DNA of 64,000 bases, taken from Cellulomonas sp. NTE-D12. GTDB taxonomy: Bacteria > Actinomycetota > Actinomycetes > Actinomycetales > Cellulomonadaceae. The position numbers and the translations under genes are program-made. A model generated the notes under the pieces. The model saw only the letters and a list, made by a program, of their open reading frames with translations, did not search any database and was not told the DNA's origin. Every line of letters begins with the position of its first letter. The stretch's first letter is position 1. Below, piece after piece: positions 25,772-34,820 of this stretch. The stretch is from NCBI RefSeq assembly GCF_027923705.1, contig NZ_AP026442.1, forward strand, positions 992,001-1,056,000, written 5' to 3'.

Positions 25772-27820
25772 GTGCGCCGCCGTCGTGGGCAGCTGATCGC
25801 CGCCCTCGTGGCGGCGGCTGCCCTCTCGGTGGCCGGATGCACCGCGACCACGGTCGACCCGCAGCGGTCGCGCACGGTGGTGGTCACGGTCGACCTGCCC
25901 TTCGAGTCGCTCAACGCCGCGACGACCGCGGGCCGGACACCGGGCAGCACGCTGGTCCGCGGGCTGGTGCAGGACCGGTTCACCACGGTGGACGAGGCAG
26001 GTGCCGTGGTCCCGGACACGGCGATGGGCACGGTCGAGAAGACGTCCGACAACCCGTTGACCGTGCGGTACACCGTCGCGCCGAACGCCCGCTGGTCGGA
26101 CGGTGTGCCGGTCACCGGGGACGACCTGCTGCTGGAGTGGGCGGCGCGGTCGGGTCAGCTCGACGAGACCCCGCCGGACACGGGTGCCGGCGGTGCCGCG
26201 ACGGCGAGCCCTGCTCCGAGCGGCTCGGCGACGGCGCCGGCCGTGCCGAGCGCGAGCTCCGCCGCGGCGGGCACCGCGCCCGCACCGGGCTCCTCGGCGA
26301 CCCCGTCGACCGCGCCCGCCCCGGACACCGTGTGGTTCGGCGCGGTGTCGCCGGTGCTGGTGCACGCCCCTGCCGTCCCGACGGTGGACGAGCACGGGCT
26401 CACGCTCGTGTACGCCGATCCCGTCGCGGACTGGCAGTCCGCCCTCGACGTCAACCTCCCCGCCCATGTCGTCGGCCGGCTGGCGCTGGGCGGCGCGACG
26501 GCTTCGACCGAGGGGCCGACCGCGAGCGCTGCGTCGTCCTCCACGCCCGGGGCCTCGTCCGCGACGGCCGACGGGTCGCCCGCTCCGACGTCGACCGCCG
26601 GGGCGGACGCGGCACACTGGTCCGCCCTGGTGACCGCGGCGATCCAGCACGCGGACCGGAAGGCGCTGATCCCGGTCTCGCGCGTGTGGCGCACGGAGGC
26701 CGACGCCGCGGCGTTGAAGGACGACCCCGCCGCTGCGGTGACCACCGGCCCGTACCGGGTCGACGTGGTGGACCCCGGCAAGCGGGTGGAGCTGGTCCGC
26801 AACGAGGCGTACTCGGGTGCCCGCCCTGCCGCGTACGACCGTGTGGTGGTGCGCTCCGACCTCGACCCGCTCGCCCAGGTGGCGGCCCTGCGCGCCGGCA
26901 CGGCGGACGTGGTGGCTCCCGTCGCGACGGCGGACGTCCGCTCGGCGCTGCAGAAGGTGCCGAACGTCCGGGTGTCCGACGGTGGTGGTGCGGTGCTGCA
27001 GCTCCAGCTGCAGGAGGGCGGCGGCAGCGTCTTCGACCCGGCGCACTGGACGTCGTCGGGTGGCGACGGCACGGCACGGGCGGCGGCGCTGCGCGCGGCG
27101 TTCGTCGGTGCGGTGGACCGCGGACGGCTGGCAGGCCTCGCCCACGGGTCGCCGAGCGGCGCCGTCCTCGCCGCCGTCGGCCCGAGCGTGACGAGCTCGA
27201 CGGCGGCACCGAGCTCGTCGTCCAGCCCGGCTCCTTCCGACAGGGCGACGAGCACTCCCGAGCCGTCGGCGACACCGGGCGGCCCGTCCTCGACGGCCGT
27301 GCCGGTTCGCGTCCTGGTGAGCACGGACGACGAGGTGCGCCGGGACATGCTGGCGGCGCTGACGACACAGCTGGCCCCTGCGGGGTTCGCGGTCACGCAG
27401 GCACGGCCCGCCGACCCGGCCACGGCGCTGTGGGCCGACCCGGGCTCCTGGGACGTCGCGCTGCTGCCCGTGCCGCAGAGTCCCGCACCGGTGGCCTCGG
27501 TGCTGGCCCGGTGGCGCACGGGCGGCGCCACCAACGTCACGTCGCACCGCGACCCTGCGCTGGACGCGCTGCTGGACCAGGCTGCGAGGCAGACCGATGC
27601 GGCGGCCGTCGCCGCGTCGCTCGCCAGCGTGTCGGCGGCGCTCACCACGGCGGACGTCGTGGTGCCCCTGGCGCGTCAGCCGGAGCTGGCGGCGACGGTG
27701 GGTGCCGGGACGTCGACCGCCTCGTCCGACGGCCGGCCTCGGCTGGCACAGGTTCCCGCCATCCCGTGGGGGTCGGCCGACCTGACGTCGTGGTGGCGCT
27801 GGGCGAGCACGGCCGCCTGA
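25772..27820 (+). CDS. LpqW-like family 5 solute-binding lipoprotein
   Basis: 682 residues. The signal peptide ends in the lipobox VAGC, Cys23. The fold is that of family 5 solute-binding proteins (VTVDLPFESLNAAT at the start, VRYTVAPNARWSDGVPVTGDDLLLEW, TGPYRVDVVDPGKRVELVRNEAYSG), but three long Ala/Ser/Pro/Thr low-complexity stretches are inserted at about 137-185, 241-280 and 472-510. It sits between peptide-transporter genes and typA-mshB; in M. tuberculosis the neighbouring gene of typA is lpqW (Rv1166), which steers phosphatidylinositol-mannoside synthesis rather than uptake. The LpqW assignment therefore rests on fold plus neighbourhood. It begins five bases after the ATPase stop without a clear ribosome-binding site. 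Confidence 0.75.
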   Translation: MRRRRGQLIAALVAAAALSVAGCTATTVDPQRSRTVVVTVDLPFESLNAATTAGRTPGSTLVRGLVQDRFTTVDEAGAVVPDTAMGTVEKTSDNPLTVRYTVAPNARWSDGVPVTGDDLLLEWAARSGQLDETPPDTGAGGAATASPAPSGSATAPAVPSASSAAAGTAPAPGSSATPSTAPAPDTVWFGAVSPVLVHAPAVPTVDEHGLTLVYADPVADWQSALDVNLPAHVVGRLALGGATASTEGPTASAASSSTPGASSATADGSPAPTSTAGADAAHWSALVTAAIQHADRKALIPVSRVWRTEADAAALKDDPAAAVTTGPYRVDVVDPGKRVELVRNEAYSGARPAAYDRVVVRSDLDPLAQVAALRAGTADVVAPVATADVRSALQKVPNVRVSDGGGAVLQLQLQEGGGSVFDPAHWTSSGGDGTARAAALRAAFVGAVDRGRLAGLAHGSPSGAVLAAVGPSVTSSTAAPSSSSSPAPSDRATSTPEPSATPGGPSSTAVPVRVLVSTDDEVRRDMLAALTTQLAPAGFAVTQARPADPATALWADPGSWDVALLPVPQSPAPVASVLARWRTGGATNVTSHRDPALDALLDQAARQTDAAAVAASLASVSAALTTADVVVPLARQPELAATVGAGTSTASSDGRPRLAQVPAIPWGSADLTSWWRWASTAA

Positions 27821-27896
27821 GGCCTGCCGCTCCCCGGGACGTGCAGCCGCCGGCGACGGTCACGGGGCCGACCCGGGGCCCGCGGCGCGGACCGCG

Positions 27897-27902
27897 TAGA
27901 AT
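27897..27902 (+). promoter_or_regulatory. -10 hexamer TAGAAT upstream of typA
   Basis: A near-consensus TAGAAT lies about 58 bases before the typA ATG, giving an expected leader of about 50 bases. Confidence 0.5.
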
Positions 27903-27959
27903 CGTCGGGCGCCCGCCGTCGTGGCGCGCTCCCCACCCTCGAACAGAGATGAGTCTCGT

Positions 27960-29882
27960 ATGCCCGCCGTGCGTCCGGACCTGCGCAACGTCGCGATCGT
28001 CGCGCACGTCGACCACGGCAAGACCACCCTGGTCGACGCCATGCTGTGGCAGACCGGGGCGTTCGGCGCCCACGAGCACGTCGAGCGGCGCGCGATGGAC
28101 TCCGGCGAGCTGGAGCGCGAGAAGGGCATCACGATCCTCGCCAAGAACACCGCGGTCCGGTACTCCGGCCCCGCGGCGGCCGAGGCGGGCCAGCCCGACG
28201 GCATCACGATCAACGTGATCGACACCCCCGGCCACGCCGACTTCGGCGGTGAGGTGGAGCGTGGCCTGTCGATGGTCGACGGCGTGGTGCTGCTGGTGGA
28301 CGCCAGCGAGGGCCCGCTCCCGCAGACGCGCTTCGTGCTGCGCAAGGCGCTCGCGGCGAAGCTGCCGGTGATCCTCGTCGTGAACAAGGTGGACCGGCCC
28401 GACGCCCGCATCAGCGAGGTCGTCTCCGAGACCACGGACCTGCTGCTCGGCCTCGCCTCCGACCTGCACGACGACGTGCCGGACCTCGACCTCGACTCGA
28501 TCCTGGACGTGCCCGTCGTGTACGCGGCGGCCAAGGCGGGGCGTGCCTCGCTGGAGCAGCCGGCCGACGGCGGGCTGCCGGACAACGAGGACCTCGAGCC
28601 CCTGTTCACCACCATCGTCGAGAAGATCCCGGCTCCGACGTACGACGAGGACGCACCGCTGCAGGCGCACGTCACCAACCTCGACGCGTCGCCCTTCCTC
28701 GGCCGCCTCGCGCTGCTGCGCATCTTCAACGGCACGCTGCGCAAGGGGCAGACCGTCGCCTGGGCCCGCCACGACGGCAGCATCCAGAACGTCAAGGTGA
28801 CCGAGCTGCTGGAGACCAAGGCGCTCGAGCGGGTCCCCACCGAGGAGGCCCGTCCGGGCGACATCGTCGCGGTGGCCGGCATCGAGGACATCACCATCGG
28901 CGAGACGCTGACGGACCCGGACGACCCCCGGCCGCTGCCGCTGATCACGGTCGACGACCCGGCGATCTCCGTCACCATCGGGATCAACACGTCCCCGCTC
29001 GCCGGCAAGGGCGGCAAGGGCCACAAGGTGACCGCCCGCCAGGTGAAGGACCGCCTGGACCGCGAGCTGGTGGGCAACGTGTCGCTGCGCGTGCTGCCGA
29101 CCAGCCGGCCGGACGCCTGGGAGGTGCAGGGCCGCGGTGAGCTGGCGCTGGCCATCCTGGTCGAGCAGATGCGCCGCGAGGGCTTCGAGCTGACCGTCGG
29201 CAAGCCGCAGGTGGTCACCAAGCAGATCGACGGCCACACCTGGGAGCCGACCGAGCGGATGACCATCGACGTGCCGGAGGAGTTCCTCGGCGCCGTCACG
29301 CAGCTGATGGCGCAGCGCCGCGGCCGCATGCAGACGATGTCGAACCACGGCACCGGCTGGGTGCGCATGGAGTTCCTGGTGCCGGCCCGCGGGCTGATCG
29401 GCTTCCGCACCCGGTTCCTCACCGACACCCGTGGCACCGGTATCGCGTCCTCGATCGCCGAGGGCTACGAGCCGTGGGCCGGGACCATCGAGTCCCGCTC
29501 GACCGGTTCGCTCGTCGCCGACCGCGCCGGCGTCGCGACCCCGTACGCCATGACCAACCTGCAGGACCGCGGCACGTTCTTCGTCGACCCCACCCAGGAG
29601 GTCTACGAGGGCATGATCGTCGGCGAGAACCCGCGCAACGAGGACATGGACGTCAACATCACCAAGGAGAAGAAGCTCACCAACATGCGCTCCTCCACGG
29701 CTGACGTCTTCGAGACGCTCGTGCCGCCGCGCAAGCTGACGCTCGAGGAGTCCCTCGAGTTCGCGCGGGAGGACGAGTGCGTCGAGGTGACGCCCGAGGT
29801 GGTGCGGCTGCGCAAGGTCGAGCTCGACCAGACCGAGCGCGCGCGCATGACGGCCCGGGCCAAGGCCGCCGCGCGGTCGTGA
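27960..29882 (+). CDS. typA: Ribosome-associated GTPase TypA/BipA
   Basis: 640 residues. G1 AHVDHGKTT at 15-23; MDSGELEREKGITI (switch region, with the translational-GTPase REKGITI pattern); G3 IDTPGHADFGGEV; G4 NKVDRP. EF-G-like domains follow, with the BipA C-terminal domain containing GTGWVRMEFLVPARGLIGFRTRFLTDTRGTGI. TypA assists 50S assembly and translation under stress. ATG 27960 is chosen since family members begin shortly before RNVAIVAHVDHGK; an in-frame GTG at 27921 would add 13 unconserved residues. The stop overlaps mshB. Confidence 0.97.
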   Translation: MPAVRPDLRNVAIVAHVDHGKTTLVDAMLWQTGAFGAHEHVERRAMDSGELEREKGITILAKNTAVRYSGPAAAEAGQPDGITINVIDTPGHADFGGEVERGLSMVDGVVLLVDASEGPLPQTRFVLRKALAAKLPVILVVNKVDRPDARISEVVSETTDLLLGLASDLHDDVPDLDLDSILDVPVVYAAAKAGRASLEQPADGGLPDNEDLEPLFTTIVEKIPAPTYDEDAPLQAHVTNLDASPFLGRLALLRIFNGTLRKGQTVAWARHDGSIQNVKVTELLETKALERVPTEEARPGDIVAVAGIEDITIGETLTDPDDPRPLPLITVDDPAISVTIGINTSPLAGKGGKGHKVTARQVKDRLDRELVGNVSLRVLPTSRPDAWEVQGRGELALAILVEQMRREGFELTVGKPQVVTKQIDGHTWEPTERMTIDVPEEFLGAVTQLMAQRRGRMQTMSNHGTGWVRMEFLVPARGLIGFRTRFLTDTRGTGIASSIAEGYEPWAGTIESRSTGSLVADRAGVATPYAMTNLQDRGTFFVDPTQEVYEGMIVGENPRNEDMDVNITKEKKLTNMRSSTADVFETLVPPRKLTLEESLEFAREDECVEVTPEVVRLRKVELDQTERARMTARAKAAARS

Positions 29883-30856
29883 CGCCGCCGGGCGCGGTCG
29901 CGTCGAGCCAGGACGTGACCGGCGGCCTGGTCGCGGTGCACGCGCACCCGGACGACGAGACGCTGGCGACCGGAGCGCTGCTCGCGGCGTTCGCCGGCGC
30001 CGGCCTGCCGGTCACCGTGGTGACCGCGACCCGCGGTGAACGCGGCGAGGTGATCGGCGAGCGCCTCGCCCACCTCGAGGGCGACGGGCCCGCGCTGGCC
30101 GCCCGTCGGGAGGCGGAGCTGGCGGCGGCACTGGCCGCCCTCGGCGTCCCCGACCAGGCGTTCCTCGACCGGCTGGCCCCGGTGTCCCCGAAGCGGTACG
30201 AGGACTCGGGCATGGTGTGGACCGGGTCGGCCCGCGCGGGGCTCGGCTCGGGGGTGCCCCCGGGCGCCTTCGTCGGCGTCCCGCTCGACGAGGCGGCCGA
30301 GCGGCTGGCCGGGCTGCTGCGTCGGCGCCGTCCGGACGTGCTCGCGACGTACGACCCGGAGGGCGGTTACGGCCACCCGGACCACGTCCGCACGCACCAG
30401 GTGACGATGCGCGCGCTGGAGCTGGCGACGGGACCGGCCTGGTGTCCCGTGGTGCTCTGGCGACGCGCGGGCCGGACCGAGACGGCGGCCGCCGCGGCGG
30501 CGCTCGACGCGCACGGGCCCTGGCCGGGCGGGCTGACGCTGACGGACCCCGCGGGGGAGACCGCCGCGCTCGTCGTGACGGACGACGCGGTGCACCTGGC
30601 GGTGGACGTGCGCCCCGTCCGTGACCAGGTGGTGGGCGCGCTGCGCGCGCATGCCACACAGGTGCAGGCCGTGACGTCGATCGACGACGACCCTCGGCTC
30701 GTCGGTGCGTTCGCCCTGAGCAACCGCCTCGTGCAGCCGCTCCTGCCCCACGAGGGCTACGAGGTGGCCGGCGGCGACCCCGGCGCCGTCGAGTGGCCGG
30801 CGCCCGTCCGCCGGCGCCGGACGGGCTCGGACGGCGCGCCCAGCACGCGCCGGTAG
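29879..30856 (+). CDS. mshB: GlcNAc-Ins deacetylase MshB (mycothiol biosynthesis)
   Basis: 325 residues. The zinc motif AHPDDE is at 22-27 (His23, Asp26 as ligands, Asp25 catalytic base), and YGHPDHVRTHQ at about 164-174 supplies the third ligand. Length and these motifs match MshB, which deacetylates 1-O-(N-acetylglucosaminyl)-myo-inositol, the second step to mycothiol. The paralogue Mca has the same motifs; the neighbourhood (typA, LpqW-like, small membrane protein) favours MshB as in M. tuberculosis. The GTG overlaps the typA TGA as GTGA. Confidence 0.9.
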   Translation: MTPPGAVASSQDVTGGLVAVHAHPDDETLATGALLAAFAGAGLPVTVVTATRGERGEVIGERLAHLEGDGPALAARREAELAAALAALGVPDQAFLDRLAPVSPKRYEDSGMVWTGSARAGLGSGVPPGAFVGVPLDEAAERLAGLLRRRRPDVLATYDPEGGYGHPDHVRTHQVTMRALELATGPAWCPVVLWRRAGRTETAAAAAALDAHGPWPGGLTLTDPAGETAALVVTDDAVHLAVDVRPVRDQVVGALRAHATQVQAVTSIDDDPRLVGAFALSNRLVQPLLPHEGYEVAGGDPGAVEWPAPVRRRRTGSDGAPSTRR

Positions 30857-30859
30857 CCT
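30854..30859 (+). promoter_or_regulatory. -10 hexamer TAGCCT (overlaps mshB stop)
   Basis: TAGCCT begins at 30854 and ends six bases before the next GTG (30866). The TAG at 30854-30856 is also the stop codon of mshB. Confidence 0.5.
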
Positions 30860-30865
30860 GACCCG

Positions 30866-31222
30866 GTGCAACCCCTGACAGCCGCCGCGGCGGGTCGTGC
30901 CGCGGGTGCTCTGCTGCTCGGTGTGCTGGTCGGCACGGTCGGCACCGTCGTGCACCGCGCCTACCAGCCGTGGGGGATGGTCGGGGCCCTCGTCCTGGTG
31001 CTCAGCGCCGCCGTCACGGCGCGCGCCTGGTCCGGCTGGGTCACCTGGGTCGGCTTCCTCGGCGGTCTCTTCCTGGCGGTGCAGGTGCTCGCGCAGCGGG
31101 GACCGGGCGGGGACGTGCTGGTGCCCGCCGGGCTGCTGGGGCTGGTGTGGGTGATCGGGTCGCTGGTGGTGACGGCGGCGGTTGCGCTGCTGCCGCGCCG
31201 GCTGTTCGTCGACCGCCCGTGA
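30866..31222 (+). CDS. Small membrane protein next to mshB (DUF6113-like)
   Basis: 118 residues with about three to four spans (AAGALLLGVLVGTVGTVVH, GMVGALVLVLSAAVTA, WVTWVGFLGGLFLAVQVLA, GLLGLVWVIGSLVVTAAVALL). Small membrane proteins of this size sit beside mshB in many actinobacteria, including Rv1171 in M. tuberculosis. The function is unknown. It is probably leaderless, and its stop overlaps the flavin reductase gene (GTGA). Confidence 0.75.
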   Translation: MQPLTAAAAGRAAGALLLGVLVGTVGTVVHRAYQPWGMVGALVLVLSAAVTARAWSGWVTWVGFLGGLFLAVQVLAQRGPGGDVLVPAGLLGLVWVIGSLVVTAAVALLPRRLFVDRP

Positions 31223-31719
31223 CCGCCGCCGACGAGCAGCAGGTGGACGCGTACCGGGCGGCCGCCGCCCGGCTCCCCGGTGGCGTGTGCGTGGTCACGG
31301 TCGGGTGGCGCGGGTCCGTGCACGCCACGACCGTCAGCTCCGTGGCGTCGGTCTCGTTGCGGCCGCCGCAGCTCCTGTTCTGCGTGCACGCCGACTCGCG
31401 GCTCGCGGATGCGCTCGACGAGACCGCGCGGTGGACGCTCAGCGTGCTGGCGGACGACCAGGCCCCGGTCGCGGACTGGCTGGCGTCGTACGGCCGGCCC
31501 GTCGTCGACCAGCTGGTCCGCGTGCCGCACACGGTCTCGGCGCTGACGGGCGGCGCTCGCGTGGACGGCGCCGCCGCCTGGTTCGACTGCGAGACCGTCG
31601 CGGCGTACGAGTCCGGTGACCACCGGATCGTCGTGGGCGGCGTGCTCGACGCGGTCCAGGGCGACGCCGAGGCCGGTTCGCTGGTGCACCTGAGAGGCCG
31701 GCTCCGACCGGTCCGCTGA
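31219..31719 (+). CDS. Flavin reductase domain protein (FMN-binding split barrel)
   Basis: 166 residues. RLPGGVCVVTVGWRGSVHATTVSSVASVSLRPPQLLFCVHADSRLADAL matches the flavin-reductase-like split barrel that binds FMN, and the late GDHRIVVGGVLDA segment is also typical. Such proteins supply reduced flavin to monooxygenases or act as small oxidoreductases; no partner monooxygenase is nearby. The GTG start overlaps the preceding stop. Confidence 0.88.
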   Translation: MTAADEQQVDAYRAAAARLPGGVCVVTVGWRGSVHATTVSSVASVSLRPPQLLFCVHADSRLADALDETARWTLSVLADDQAPVADWLASYGRPVVDQLVRVPHTVSALTGGARVDGAAAWFDCETVAAYESGDHRIVVGGVLDAVQGDAEAGSLVHLRGRLRPVR

Positions 31720-31806
31720 GCCTGGCGGCGGCCTCGTCGGCGTCCGCACGTGGTCGCCGGGCGGCCGGCCCACGGGCACCTCCCCGGCCGCCGACCCCGG
31801 CCGCCG

Positions 31807-31812
31807 TAGAAT
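31807..31812 (+). promoter_or_regulatory. -10 hexamer TAGAAT upstream of the VanW gene
   Basis: TAGAAT lies 42 bases before the ATG at 31855; the short leader holds AGGGGGAG. The same hexamer occurs before typA. Confidence 0.5.
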
Positions 31813-31854
31813 CGCGCGACGCGGGAGAGCAGCCCCGCCACCCAGGGGGAGTGC

Positions 31855-34434
31855 ATGACGAACGGGACCGACAGCGACTCCGTGCCGGTCGCCGATCCCA
31901 CGCCGGGCGGTGATGGTGACGGCACCCGCTGGCCCACCTGGTCCGACATCAGCCGGCTGCACCACATCCCCTCGGCGCACCAGGGTGGCGACGGCCCGAG
32001 CACGCCGCGGGACGAGGCGGAGGCGACCCCGGTCGCTGAGACCCCGGAGCAGGCGCCGGAGGACGCCCCGGATGCGCGGGACGTCGTCGAGGGGACCGAA
32101 CCACTCGACCGGATCCCCGGATCGGCGCCGGCCGAGCCGGTGGCCCCCGCTGAGAACGTGCCACCCGCCGAGACGGTGACCGGCGGCGAGACGGTGACCG
32201 GCGGCGACGTCGAGCAGACCGGCACCGCGGTGGAGACCCGGAGCGCGACGGAGCCCGCGCAGGCGGCCGACGGCGCCGACGCCCTGCCGGTCCCGCCGAG
32301 GACGCCTGACGGCCCTGTCGCCCCCGACGCCGCGGTTGCCGCCGACGCGCCGATCGCCCCCGACGCCCCGGTTGCCGCCGACCGGCCGGTGGCCCAGGAC
32401 GCCCCGGTTGCCGACGGCACTGCTGAGCCGGTCACCGGTCCCCGCGAACCGACGGTCGAGACGGCCTCCGGTGGCTCGCCGGCCCCAGTCGATCCGCCTG
32501 TCGGCGCCCGTGCCGACGCGCCGGCGGTCCCCACGACCGCCGCCGAGCCAGCCGTCGCGGCCCCGGCCGTCTCTGCGGAGCCCACGGCTGCCACGGCGAT
32601 CCCCTCGCGGACCAGCGCCTTCCCGGCGACCGCGGCCGGCGGCTCGTCGTCCCCGCACGTCCGGGCCGGCGCGGTTCCGGTCGTGAACCGAGAGACCTCC
32701 GTGCTCGACGACTTCGAGCCGGACGACGGCCGCCGTCGCTGGCCGCGCCAGCTGGCCGTCGTGCTCGGCATCGTCGTCGTGCTCGTCGGTGCGTACGCCG
32801 GTGCCTGCTACGCGCTCGGCCACCGGGTGCCGCGCGGGGCCACGGTCGCCGGGGTGGACATCGGCGGCCTGACCGAGACGGCGGCGGTGGACCGGCTGAC
32901 TGGCCGCCTCGGCCCGGTCACCACTGGTTCGCTGGCCGTCGCGGCCGGCACCCAGCAGTCGCAGCTGGACCCCGCGCACGCCGGCCTGACGTTCGACGCT
33001 GCGGCGACCGTCCGGCGGCTGGTCGGCGTCGACCTGCTGCAGCCGGTCCGCCTCTGGAACCAGGTGGTCGGGGTGGGCGCCCAGCCCGCCGTCACCGCGG
33101 TCGACGCCGGCGCCCTGCACACCGCGGTCCAGCACCTGGCCGACTCGCTCCAGGTGGCGCCCGTCAACGGTTCGATCGTCTTCGCCGACGGCACCGCCCA
33201 CGCCACCCCGGCGCAGGACGGCACCGACCTGGACGTCCCCGGCGCCGAGAAGACGATCCGGGACGGCTGGCTGGTCGGCGCACGACCTCTCGTGCTGCCG
33301 ACCAGGTCGGTCGCACCGGACATCACCCAGGCCGAGACGGACGCGGCGCTCACCGAGGTCGCGCAGCGTGTCGCCGGTGCACCTGTGACGGTGACCGTCG
33401 CGGACCGGACGGTCAGCCTGCCCGCGAGCACCCTGGTCGCCAACGCGTCCTTCGTCGCCCAGGACGGCAAGCTGGTGCTGCAGCTCAACGGCCCCGCCCT
33501 GGTCGCCGCGGTGCTGGCGCAGACGCCGGGGCTGGTGACGCCGGCGTCGGACGCGCGCTTCGACTTCCAGAACGACGCCCCCGTGCTCGTCCCGGGGACC
33601 CCCGGCACGACGATCGACCCCAACGCCCTCGCGGCGGCGGTCGCCACGGCCGCGTCGTCCCCGACCCAGCGCACCGCCACCGTGTCGCTGGTGCCGTCGG
33701 ACCCGGCGCAGAGCACGGCGGCGCTGCAGGCCCTCGGCATCAAGGAGATCGTCTCCGAGTTCGCGACGCCGCTGACCAGCGAGCCCCACCGCACGGTGAA
33801 CATCACCGTCGGCGCGAGCAAGATCAACGGCGTGCTGGTGCGGCCCGGCGACACGTTCAGCCTCGGGACCGCGCTGAGCCCCATCGACGCCGCGCACGGC
33901 TACATCGACGCCGGCGCGATCGTCGACGGCGACCACGTCCAGGCCCTGGGCGGTGGGCTGTCGCAGGTCTCGACCACCACCTACAACGCCGCCTTCTTCG
34001 CGGGGTTCGAGGACGTGGCGCACACCCCGCACTCGGAGTGGTTCACGCGGTACCCGGAGGGTCGCGAGGCGACGATCTTCGTGCCGACGCTGGACATGAA
34101 GTGGAAGAACAACACGCCGTACGGCGCCCTCATCCAGGCCTGGGTGGCGGACAACCAGGTGCACGTGCGGATCTGGGGCACCAAGTACTGGACCGTCACG
34201 TCCACGACCAGCCCCCGGTCGAACGTGCACGCCCCGACGACCGTCTACTCCCAGTCGCCGACGTGCACGCCCCAGTCGGCGGGGAACCCGGGGTTCACCG
34301 TGACCGTGACGCGACAGCTGTCGCTGAACGGCGAGGTGAAGCAGTCGACGTCCCGGACCACCACCTACAAGGCGCAGGACACGATCATCTGCGGCCCTGC
34401 CCCGAGCGGGGCCTCACCGAGCCCGACGTCCTGA
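31855..34434 (+). CDS. VanW-family membrane protein with PG-binding domains
   Basis: 859 residues. The first ~290 are acidic, Pro/Ala/Thr-rich and probably disordered, with imperfect ~7-residue repeats (around 150-195) of the form D-A-P-V-A-x-D/A-x. A single span at about 297-320 follows. Outside lie repeated PG-binding-type modules (about 340-560, each with the T-V-A-G-V-D-I-G-G-L-T style start or its variant) and a VanW domain at about 633-772, containing GDTFSLGTALSPI, GGGLSQVSTTTYNAAFFAG and HSEWFTRYPEGREATI. VanW proteins occur in vancomycin-resistance clusters and widely in actinobacteria, with an undefined cell-wall role. AGGGGGAG precedes the ATG. Confidence 0.88.
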   Translation: MTNGTDSDSVPVADPTPGGDGDGTRWPTWSDISRLHHIPSAHQGGDGPSTPRDEAEATPVAETPEQAPEDAPDARDVVEGTEPLDRIPGSAPAEPVAPAENVPPAETVTGGETVTGGDVEQTGTAVETRSATEPAQAADGADALPVPPRTPDGPVAPDAAVAADAPIAPDAPVAADRPVAQDAPVADGTAEPVTGPREPTVETASGGSPAPVDPPVGARADAPAVPTTAAEPAVAAPAVSAEPTAATAIPSRTSAFPATAAGGSSSPHVRAGAVPVVNRETSVLDDFEPDDGRRRWPRQLAVVLGIVVVLVGAYAGACYALGHRVPRGATVAGVDIGGLTETAAVDRLTGRLGPVTTGSLAVAAGTQQSQLDPAHAGLTFDAAATVRRLVGVDLLQPVRLWNQVVGVGAQPAVTAVDAGALHTAVQHLADSLQVAPVNGSIVFADGTAHATPAQDGTDLDVPGAEKTIRDGWLVGARPLVLPTRSVAPDITQAETDAALTEVAQRVAGAPVTVTVADRTVSLPASTLVANASFVAQDGKLVLQLNGPALVAAVLAQTPGLVTPASDARFDFQNDAPVLVPGTPGTTIDPNALAAAVATAASSPTQRTATVSLVPSDPAQSTAALQALGIKEIVSEFATPLTSEPHRTVNITVGASKINGVLVRPGDTFSLGTALSPIDAAHGYIDAGAIVDGDHVQALGGGLSQVSTTTYNAAFFAGFEDVAHTPHSEWFTRYPEGREATIFVPTLDMKWKNNTPYGALIQAWVADNQVHVRIWGTKYWTVTSTTSPRSNVHAPTTVYSQSPTCTPQSAGNPGFTVTVTRQLSLNGEVKQSTSRTTTYKAQDTIICGPAPSGASPSPTS

Positions 34435-34461
34435 CACCGGACACCGGACGGCAGCCTGGCG

Positions 34462-34707
34462 CTAGAGGGAGCGGGGCCGGCGACGCGGCGGTGCGGGCGG
34501 CACCACCTTGGTCAGCGCGATCGCACGTGCCGGGACGTGCACGTCACCGCGGCGGGTGCGGACCAGCACGCCCTCGTCGTCGACCTTCAGCAGGTCTCCC
34601 AGGACGTCCGTGTACCGGGGCTCACCAGGCGCGGGGCTGTCGTCGCGGAGTCGGCGCACCACCACGCGGATGCCCGGAGCCCACTCCCGCCAGCCGTCGT
34701 GGGTCAC
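34462..34707 (-). CDS. Small SH3-like domain protein
   Basis: 81 residues: IRVVVRRLRDDSPAPGEPRYTDVLGDLLKVDDEGVLVRTRRGDVHVPARAIALTKVVPP. This resembles the SH3-like N-terminal domain found before the GNAT domain in Rv0428c-type actinobacterial proteins, here standing alone. A proline/arginine tail follows. The GTG start has GGGGA seven bases upstream. It lies between, and opposite to, the VanW and ferredoxin genes. Function unknown. Confidence 0.65.
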   Translation of the reverse strand: MTHDGWREWAPGIRVVVRRLRDDSPAPGEPRYTDVLGDLLKVDDEGVLVRTRRGDVHVPARAIALTKVVPPAPPRRRPRSL

Positions 34708-34820
34708 GCGGCGTCCCCGTCATGTGGACCGTGACCGGCCGGCAGGGGCATGTGAGCGATACTAGGCACGACTGATCCGGCGCCGGCACCCCGCCTGTCG
34801 CGCACCCGTGGAGGAGCACC

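Noticed and set aside
27921..27959. GTG 27921 as the typA start
   Set aside because: It would add 13 residues not seen in the family; ATG 27960 is next to the conserved start.
30961..34230. Very long minus-strand frame (over 1000 codons) opposite the VanW gene
   Set aside because: Low-complexity Arg/Gly/Asp translation, no ribosome-binding site; a shadow of the opposite strand.
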